Shown: positions 59,043 to 64,000 of the stretch, piece after piece
Layout of the letters: every line of letters begins with the position of its first letter
Position numbering within the stretch: position 1 is the first letter of the stretch
Position numbers and translations under genes: made by a program
Assembly: GCA_025359205.1 (NCBI GenBank)
Contig: JANYHD010000022.1
Location: forward strand, 1 to 64,000
Length of the DNA stretch: 64,000 bases
Direction of reading: 5' to 3'
From: Gammaproteobacteria bacterium
Lineage (GTDB): Bacteria; Pseudomonadota; Gammaproteobacteria; Steroidobacterales; Steroidobacteraceae
The notes under the pieces: generated by a model
Told to the model about the DNA's origin: nothing
Databases searched by the model: none
Seen by the model: the letters and a program-made list of their open reading frames with translations, nothing else

Positions 59043-59663
59043 ATGCAAGCGATCCGGTTGGTATTTTGTATGGCGGCGGCAGCGCTGCTCAGTGGCTGCG
59101 GTTACAACCGCATTCAAACCCAGGACGAGGCAGTCAAGGCGGCCTGGTCCGAGGTGGTGAATCAGTACCAGCGCCGTGCGGACCTGGTGCCGAACCTCGT
59201 CAACACCGTCAAGGGCTATGCGCAGCAGGAGCAGACCGTGCTGCTTGGGGTCACCGAGGCCCGCGCCAAGGTCGGCACGATCCAGGCGACGCCCGAACTC
59301 GTCAACGACGAAGCCGCGTTCAAGAAATTCCAGGCGGCGCAAGGCGAGCTGTCACAGGCGCTCAAGAGCCTGATCGCCGTCACCGAGAACTACCCACAGC
59401 TCAAATCCGACCAGAATTTCCGTGACCTGCAGGCGCAGCTCGAAGGCACTGAAAACCGCATCACCGTGGCGCGCAACCGCTACATCCAGGCGGTGCAGGA
59501 CTACAACGTCACGATCCGCTCGTTCCCGAGCAACCTGACGGCGATGATCTTCAAGTACCAGGCCAAGCCGAATTTCACCGTTGAGAACGAAGCGGCAATT
59601 GCCAAGCCGCCGACCGTGGATTTCAGCGGCACCACTGCGCCGGCCAAACCCGCCGGGCAATAG
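59043..59663 (+). CDS. lemA: LemA-family lipoprotein
   Basis: This 206-residue LemA protein has a lipoprotein signal (LLSGCGYN), then a helical bundle starting IQTQDEAVKAAWSEVVNQYQRRADLVPNLVNTV, the strongest LemA signature, and RDLQAQLEGTENRITVARNRYIQAVQDYN. It is anchored to a membrane. A TPM/YgcG protein gene overlaps its stop by one base. LemA and TPM proteins are often adjacent, as here. Confidence 0.95.
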   Translation: MQAIRLVFCMAAAALLSGCGYNRIQTQDEAVKAAWSEVVNQYQRRADLVPNLVNTVKGYAQQEQTVLLGVTEARAKVGTIQATPELVNDEAAFKKFQAAQGELSQALKSLIAVTENYPQLKSDQNFRDLQAQLEGTENRITVARNRYIQAVQDYNVTIRSFPSNLTAMIFKYQAKPNFTVENEAAIAKPPTVDFSGTTAPAKPAGQ

Positions 59664-60535
59664 TGAGGCGCACCGGACTGCTGGTTGCGTGCCTGCTGGC
59701 GGCGGCCGCGCCGCTCGCCGCGCAGACGCTGCAGCCGGTCCCGAAGCTCGAGGCGCGGGTCACGGACCTCACCGGCACGCTGACGGCCAGTGAGCAATCC
59801 GAGCTGGAACAGCAGCTCGCGGCCTTCGAGGCGCGCAAGGGCGCGCAGATCGCCGTGCTCGTGGTCGCCACGACGCAGCCGGAGGACATCGACCAGTACT
59901 CGATTCGCGTGGCCGAGGCCTGGAAACTCGGGCGTGCAAAGACCGATGACGGCGTGCTGGTGCTGCTCGCAAAGGACGACCACGCGACGCGCATTGAAGT
60001 GGGGCGCGGCCTCGAAGGCGCGCTCACGGACGCGACCGCGAATCGCATCAAAGACGAAATCATGTTCCCGCTGTTCCGCCAGGGGCAGTTTTACGCTGGT
60101 CTCAACGCAGGCGTGGCCCAGATCATGAAGATCGTCGACGGTGAAGCCTTGCCGCCGCCGGATGCCAGCTGGCAGAGGAATGCCGTGGGCGACCTGGGCC
60201 GATTCCTGCCGCTGCTGTTCATTGCCTTCATGGCGGCCTCGGCGTTCCTGCGCTCGATCCTCGGGCGCGTCGGCGGCGCGGCCGCAACCGGCGGCCTGTT
60301 GGGCCTCGTGGCCTGGGTCCTCAGCAAGATCCTGCTGGCCGGGCTCGGTGTCGCGGTGCTGGGTTTCCTGCTGTCGCTGGTCTTCGGATTACGCGGGCCG
60401 GGCTGGAGTTCGGGGGGCAGGGGTGGATTTGGTGGCCTTGGGGGCGGAGGCTTCGGTGGCGGTGGATTTGGTGGTGGCGGATTCAGCGGCGGGGGCGGTG
60501 GCTTCAGCGGCGGCGGCGCATCGGGGCGCTGGTGA
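59663..60535 (+). CDS. TPM-domain protein (YgcG family) with glycine-rich tail
   Basis: This 290-residue protein has a signal peptide (LLVACLLAAAAPLAAQ), a periplasmic TPM domain (VTDLTGTLTASEQSELEQQLAAFEARKGAQIAVLVVATTQP, then GRGLEGALTDATANRIKDE), two hydrophobic segments and a C-terminal run of short glycine-rich repeats with phenylalanine and serine. TPM proteins are phosphatase-like or chaperone-like; the activity here is unknown. The GTG start overlaps the lemA stop and the stop overlaps the next gene. Confidence 0.9.
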   Translation: MRRTGLLVACLLAAAAPLAAQTLQPVPKLEARVTDLTGTLTASEQSELEQQLAAFEARKGAQIAVLVVATTQPEDIDQYSIRVAEAWKLGRAKTDDGVLVLLAKDDHATRIEVGRGLEGALTDATANRIKDEIMFPLFRQGQFYAGLNAGVAQIMKIVDGEALPPPDASWQRNAVGDLGRFLPLLFIAFMAASAFLRSILGRVGGAAATGGLLGLVAWVLSKILLAGLGVAVLGFLLSLVFGLRGPGWSSGGRGGFGGLGGGGFGGGGFGGGGFSGGGGGFSGGGASGRW

Positions 60536-61032
60536 TGTCGCTTGCGCGCATGTGGCGCCATTGGATCGCGCACCTGCGGCCGGCGCGGGTGCTGTTGCCG
60601 CCGGCGTCGCTGGCGCAGATCGCGGCGGAAATCGGCGCGGCAGAGCGAGCGCACCGCGGCGAGATCCGCGTCGCCGTGGAGACCTCGCTTTCGTTCCAGC
60701 AGCTGTGGTTCTCACTGGGCGCGCGCGCGCGTGCGCTGCAGGTGTTCGCTAACCTCGGCGTGTGGGATACCGCGCACAACAACGGCGTGCTGATCTATGT
60801 GCTGCTGGCCGACCAGGCGGTGGAAATCATCGCCGACCGGGCCATCGCGGCGCACATCCCGGCGGCCGAATGGGCGGCGCTGTGCACTGAGGCGGCCGAG
60901 CGGTTCAGTCAGGGCGACGCGGCGGCCGGCTGCTGCGTGGCGATCCGCGGCGTGGCGCAGCGGCTGGCGCGCCATTTCCCGGCCAGCAGCGGCGCTGGCG
61001 ACGAACTGCCCAACCAGCCCGTACTTCTCTAG
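60535..61032 (+). CDS. TPM-domain protein 2, without signal peptide
   Basis: The 165-residue protein carries a TPM-like domain (AEIGAAERAHRGEIRVAVETSLSF, FANLGVWDTAHNNGVLIYVLLADQAVEIIADRAIAAHI, WAALCTEAAERFSQGDAAAG). It lacks the N-terminal signal and the membrane segment of its neighbour, so it is probably cytoplasmic or held on the inner membrane by the partner. A GTG directly before the ATG is also possible. The gene order lemA, TPM, TPM is common in proteobacteria. Confidence 0.88.
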   Translation: MSLARMWRHWIAHLRPARVLLPPASLAQIAAEIGAAERAHRGEIRVAVETSLSFQQLWFSLGARARALQVFANLGVWDTAHNNGVLIYVLLADQAVEIIADRAIAAHIPAAEWAALCTEAAERFSQGDAAAGCCVAIRGVAQRLARHFPASSGAGDELPNQPVLL

Positions 61033-61042
61033 AATTGGCGGG

Positions 61043-62356
61043 ATGAGATCCTTGCAGACATGCCGCAGGGCAACCGCCGTGCTCGGGAGCCTGGCCCTCG
61101 CCGGCTGCTCGCTGCTCAGCGCGCCCTGGAGCAAGGCACCGCCCCCGCCGCCCCCCATCGCGCCGGTCGCGCCGCCGCCGGAACCCGTGCTGCCCCTGCC
61201 GGTGGCCACGCACAAATTCGAACTCAGCGATCCCAAGGACGACGTGTACGGCGAGGTACAGGTCACGATCGCCGGCAAGGAAGACACGCTGCCGGACATC
61301 GCGCGGCGCTTCAACGTGGGCTACGAGGAAATGGTGCGCGCCAATCCGGGCGTGGACCCGTGGATCCCGGGAGCCGGGCGCAAGATCGTGGTGCCCACGC
61401 AGTTCGTGCTGCCGAATGCGCCGCGCGAGGGCATCGTGATCAACCTCGCGGCGATGCGCATTTATTATTTTCCCAAGCACAAGCCCAACGAACCCGCGCT
61501 CGTCTACACGCATCCGATCGGTGTCGGCAAGGTCGGCTGGGTGACGCCCGAGGGCGTCACCAAGATCGTCTCGCGCGAGGAAAACCCGACCTGGCGGCCG
61601 AGCGCGGGCGTGCGCAAGGAACATGCCGCCAATGACGACCCGGTGCCGGCGGTCGTGCCGCCCGGGCCCGACAATCCGCTGGGCAAGTACAAGTTCACAC
61701 TCGGCTGGCCCAGCTACCTGATCCACGGCACCAACAAGCCCTATGGCGTTGGGCTGCGTTCCAGCCACGGCTGCATCCGCCTGTACCCGGAGGACATCGC
61801 GAAATTCTACGAAGCGGTGCCGCTCGGCACCCAAGTGCGCGTGGTCAACCAGCCGTTCCTGTTCGGCTGGCACGACGGGCAGCTCTACCTGCAGGCATAC
61901 ACGGTGTTCGAGGATGACTCGCGCAACTGGAGCAAGGCGCAGAAGACGCTGCTCCTGAAGTCGATGTCGCCGCGCCTCGAGAAGTTGCTCAAGGCCGCCG
62001 GCGCAAAGATTGACTGGGATGCGGTCACGCAGGTCGCCAATGCGCCGCGTGGCCTCGCTGTGGCCGTGAGCGGCAGCGCCGGCACCGTTGATGGCGTGCT
62101 GGCGGCGGCGCCGGTGGTGCAGAACCGCATTCCTGCCGGCGCGAACTGGGATGGCGCCGACGAAGTGGACGCGGACAAGCAGAGCTTCCAGCAATTGCAG
62201 TCCGAACGCGAGCCGCAGCCCGCAGCCGGTGCCGACGCGCCTGTCGCGCCGGCCCCGCCTGCGACGCGCACGCCCGCCGCGGCGCAGTTGCCTGCCCCGG
62301 CCGCGCCCGCGGCGGCGGCCACTGATCATGCAAGCCCTGCCACTCCCGGCGGCTGA
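61043..62356 (+). CDS. L,D-transpeptidase lipoprotein (YkuD family)
   Basis: An outer-membrane or periplasmic enzyme that makes or breaks 3-3 peptidoglycan links or attaches proteins to it. The 437 residues have a lipobox (LALAGCSLL), a proline-rich linker, a LysM-like segment (about 75-125, DTLPDIARRFNVGYEEMVRANPG), the YkuD domain with YLIHGTNKPYG and GLRSSHGCIRLYPED (catalytic His and Cys, about residues 225-245), and a long Ala/Pro-rich C-terminus. The last 29 bases overlap the sheath gene, although that sequence belongs to the low-complexity tail. Confidence 0.93.
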   Translation: MRSLQTCRRATAVLGSLALAGCSLLSAPWSKAPPPPPPIAPVAPPPEPVLPLPVATHKFELSDPKDDVYGEVQVTIAGKEDTLPDIARRFNVGYEEMVRANPGVDPWIPGAGRKIVVPTQFVLPNAPREGIVINLAAMRIYYFPKHKPNEPALVYTHPIGVGKVGWVTPEGVTKIVSREENPTWRPSAGVRKEHAANDDPVPAVVPPGPDNPLGKYKFTLGWPSYLIHGTNKPYGVGLRSSHGCIRLYPEDIAKFYEAVPLGTQVRVVNQPFLFGWHDGQLYLQAYTVFEDDSRNWSKAQKTLLLKSMSPRLEKLLKAAGAKIDWDAVTQVANAPRGLAVAVSGSAGTVDGVLAAAPVVQNRIPAGANWDGADEVDADKQSFQQLQSEREPQPAAGADAPVAPAPPATRTPAAAQLPAPAAPAAAATDHASPATPGG

Positions 62357-63995
62357 GCCCGCCCGCCTGCCCACGCCGGCGCCGATCGAGCGGCTGCCGA
62401 CAGCAGTGACCGCCTTCGTTGGACGCGCGCTCAAGGGCCCGCTGAATACCCCGACGCCGATCGCCAGCTTCGGCGAGTTCCAGCGCCAGTTCGGCGGGCT
62501 GTGGCAGCCAGCCACACTGGGTTACGCGCTCGAGCAGTTCTTCGAGAACGGCGGCCGCCAGGCGCTCATCGTGCGCGTGGCCAATGGCGCGCGCGCGCCG
62601 ACGCTGCGCCTCTGCGCCGGGCGCGGCGAAGTGCTGCTGCAGGGACGGCAGCCGGGCACGCGCGAATATCTGCGTGCCGCGGTCGACTATGATGGTATTG
62701 GCGCAGACGATGCCGACCTGTTCAACCTGGTGCTGCAGCGCCTGCAGTTGCCGGGCTCCGAGCTGGTCGAGGCGCAGGAGATCATGCGCCGGGTGTCGGT
62801 GCTGCCGGGCTCGGAGCGCTCGCTCGAGCGCGTGCTGGCGCGCTCACGGCTGGCGCGGCTCGCCGGCGCGCCGCCCGTCGAACGGCCCGCGCGCACGCCG
62901 GCGATGCGCCCAGGAGCGGTCGTCGGCTACGTCGCCGCCAGCAATGACGGCGCCGATGGCACCGATCTCACTGACTACGACCTGATCGGCGATGCTGCCG
63001 CCGGCACCGGCCTGTTCGCGCTGCGTGGCGGCCCGCGTTTCGAACTGCTGTGCGTGCCGCCCCTCTCGCGCAGCCAGGACATTGGCATGGCGACGCTCCA
63101 TGTGGCCACGCAGCTGTGCCGCGCACAGCAGGCCCTGCTGATCGTCGACCCGCCCGCGAGCTGGGACTCGGTCGAAGCCGCGCTGGCCGGCGCGACGCAT
63201 TGGGCGTTCCAGAGCGAACAGGCGCTACTGTATTTTCCGCGCCTGCTCGCGCCTGACCGGCTGCGCGGGCGTACTGAACTGTTCGCGGGTTGCGGGGCCG
63301 CGGCCGGGTTGATCGCGCGCGGCGATGAAACCAGCCCGCCGTGGGCCGCCGCCGCGGGCGACACGCCGCTACTGCGCGCGCCGCTCCGTCCGCAGTTCGC
63401 GCTCGCCGAGGCGCAGCGTGCGCGCCTGGCGCAGCTGGGCGTGAACTGCTTCGATCACGTGCGCCCGGGCACGGGCGCGGTGCGCAGCACACGCACGCTG
63501 CTGTCCGAGAATGCCGCGCGCGGCGAATGGCGCTTCCTGCCGGCGCGGCGTCTGGCGGTGTGGCTGCAGGCTTGCGTGCTCGAGGGCACGCGCTGGACGC
63601 GGCTCACCACCGGCGGCCCCGGGCAATGGCAGTGTGTGCGCGAACAGGTCGAAGGCTTTCTCGATGGACTCGCCGCTGCGGGCGCATTCGCTGGACGCGA
63701 CAGCGAAGAGCGCTATTTCGCGATCTGCGACGAGCGCCTCAATCCCGTCGCGGCGGTGGCACTGGGCCGATGCTGCCTGCTGTTTGGTTTCGCCGCCTGG
63801 CGCGCCGGCGAATTCCAGTCATTCCTGGTGACGCACGAGCGCAGCGGCAGCAGCGTGCGCACCGTGACCATCAACCGGCTGGCGACTTCCGGCACGCGGG
63901 TTTCCGAGGAAATCGAAACGGCGATCCTGCGCCAGCTCGCAGCCGAACCCGCCGCCGGCCATGGCGGCGCGCCCGTCCATGCCGCCAGAGTATGA
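62328..63995 (+). CDS. Phage-type contractile tail sheath protein
   Basis: This 555-residue protein has the tail sheath pattern of contractile phages and injection systems. An N-terminal anchoring strand region (IERLPTAVTAFVGRALKGPLNTPTPIASFGEFQRQFGGLW) is followed by YALEQFFENGGRQALIVRV, a variable middle and the C-terminal domain (GEWRFLPARRLAVWLQACVLEGTRW, EGFLDGLAAAGAF). The start is ATG 62328, inside the last codons of the L,D-transpeptidase. The stop is five bases from the window end, so downstream tail genes such as tube or baseplate may follow. It shows no foreign codon bias by eye. Confidence 0.85.
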   Translation: MQALPLPAAEPARLPTPAPIERLPTAVTAFVGRALKGPLNTPTPIASFGEFQRQFGGLWQPATLGYALEQFFENGGRQALIVRVANGARAPTLRLCAGRGEVLLQGRQPGTREYLRAAVDYDGIGADDADLFNLVLQRLQLPGSELVEAQEIMRRVSVLPGSERSLERVLARSRLARLAGAPPVERPARTPAMRPGAVVGYVAASNDGADGTDLTDYDLIGDAAAGTGLFALRGGPRFELLCVPPLSRSQDIGMATLHVATQLCRAQQALLIVDPPASWDSVEAALAGATHWAFQSEQALLYFPRLLAPDRLRGRTELFAGCGAAAGLIARGDETSPPWAAAAGDTPLLRAPLRPQFALAEAQRARLAQLGVNCFDHVRPGTGAVRSTRTLLSENAARGEWRFLPARRLAVWLQACVLEGTRWTRLTTGGPGQWQCVREQVEGFLDGLAAAGAFAGRDSEERYFAICDERLNPVAAVALGRCCLLFGFAAWRAGEFQSFLVTHERSGSSVRTVTINRLATSGTRVSEEIETAILRQLAAEPAAGHGGAPVHAARV

Positions 63996-64000
63996 TTGCG

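Noticed and set aside
62328-63995. A complete prophage or injection-system cluster
   Set aside because: Only the sheath gene is inside the window; no other phage or tail gene could be seen, so nothing more is claimed.

Overview
The window is GC-rich, densely packed bacterial DNA. It probably comes from a gammaproteobacterium near the Xanthomonadales, Nevskiales or Steroidobacterales. This placement is an inference from gene content: Xanthomonas/Caulobacter-type TonB-dependent receptors, receptor-linked flavin halogenases, DUF6445, TtcA, GreB and an SpeA plus homospermidine synthase pair. I see no tRNA, rRNA, CRISPR array or recognisable insertion sequence.

Region 1 (1-38323) is one large carbohydrate locus. 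It starts with the 3' end of an alpha-glucan phosphorylase and a 480 bp stretch of nested inverted repeats. Divergent glycogen genes follow: glgB on the minus strand, and glgC, a GH57 amylase, malQ and a LacI regulator on the plus strand. Next come two transporter/regulator/enzyme sets: MFS with sucrose phosphorylase, and a second MFS with a second LacI regulator and two GH13 enzymes. Then come two TonB receptors, three tryptophan-halogenase-like flavoproteins, three putative iron oxygenases (DUF6445, TPR-2OG, cupin/JmjC), an alpha-galactosidase (GH27) and a fructan/sucrose hydrolase (GH32). The region closes with a minus-strand operon of glgA, fructokinase and the cupin protein.

Two different palindromes recur at promoters here. 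TGCAATCGATTGCA lies between MFS1 and sucrose phosphorylase and, in tandem, before TonB receptor 2; a degenerate copy precedes glgC. TGAATACGTATGCA lies before MFS2, between the divergent GH13 genes and before TonB receptor 1. I read these as two LacI regulons. The first looks like sucrose/raffinose use, the second maltodextrin/alpha-glucan use, with one regulator gene tail-to-tail with each transporter. Metabolically, sucrose phosphorylase gives glucose 1-phosphate for GlgC, GlgA and GlgB, and the fructose goes to the fructokinase.

Region 2 (38324-48299) is housekeeping and poorly known genes. A tightly overlapping operon carries an M32 carboxypeptidase, ttcA, a tyrosine-phosphatase/ADP-ribosylglycohydrolase fusion, a zinc metallopeptidase, and an ATP-grasp ligase. 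A CpeT-like lipoprotein, a DUF2721 protein, two paired hypotheticals, a Nudix hydrolase and a DUF6524 membrane protein follow.

Region 3 (48300-63995) holds a UvrD-like helicase, an NTF2-like lipoprotein, the polyamine genes speA and hss around a GST, and a VapBC toxin-antitoxin pair with a palindromic operator. After these come a DUF6624 protein with greB, a small ORF followed by a candidate C-rich-loop sRNA, and a PLD-type cardiolipin synthase. LemA and two TPM proteins, an L,D-transpeptidase lipoprotein, and finally a contractile-tail sheath protein overlapping the transpeptidase gene complete the region. The sheath may mark the edge of a contractile injection system or prophage that continues outside the window.

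The strongest candidates for undescribed biology are the receptor-halogenase-oxygenase sugar locus with its two operator families, and the phosphatase-ADP-ribosylglycohydrolase/peptidase/ATP-grasp operon.
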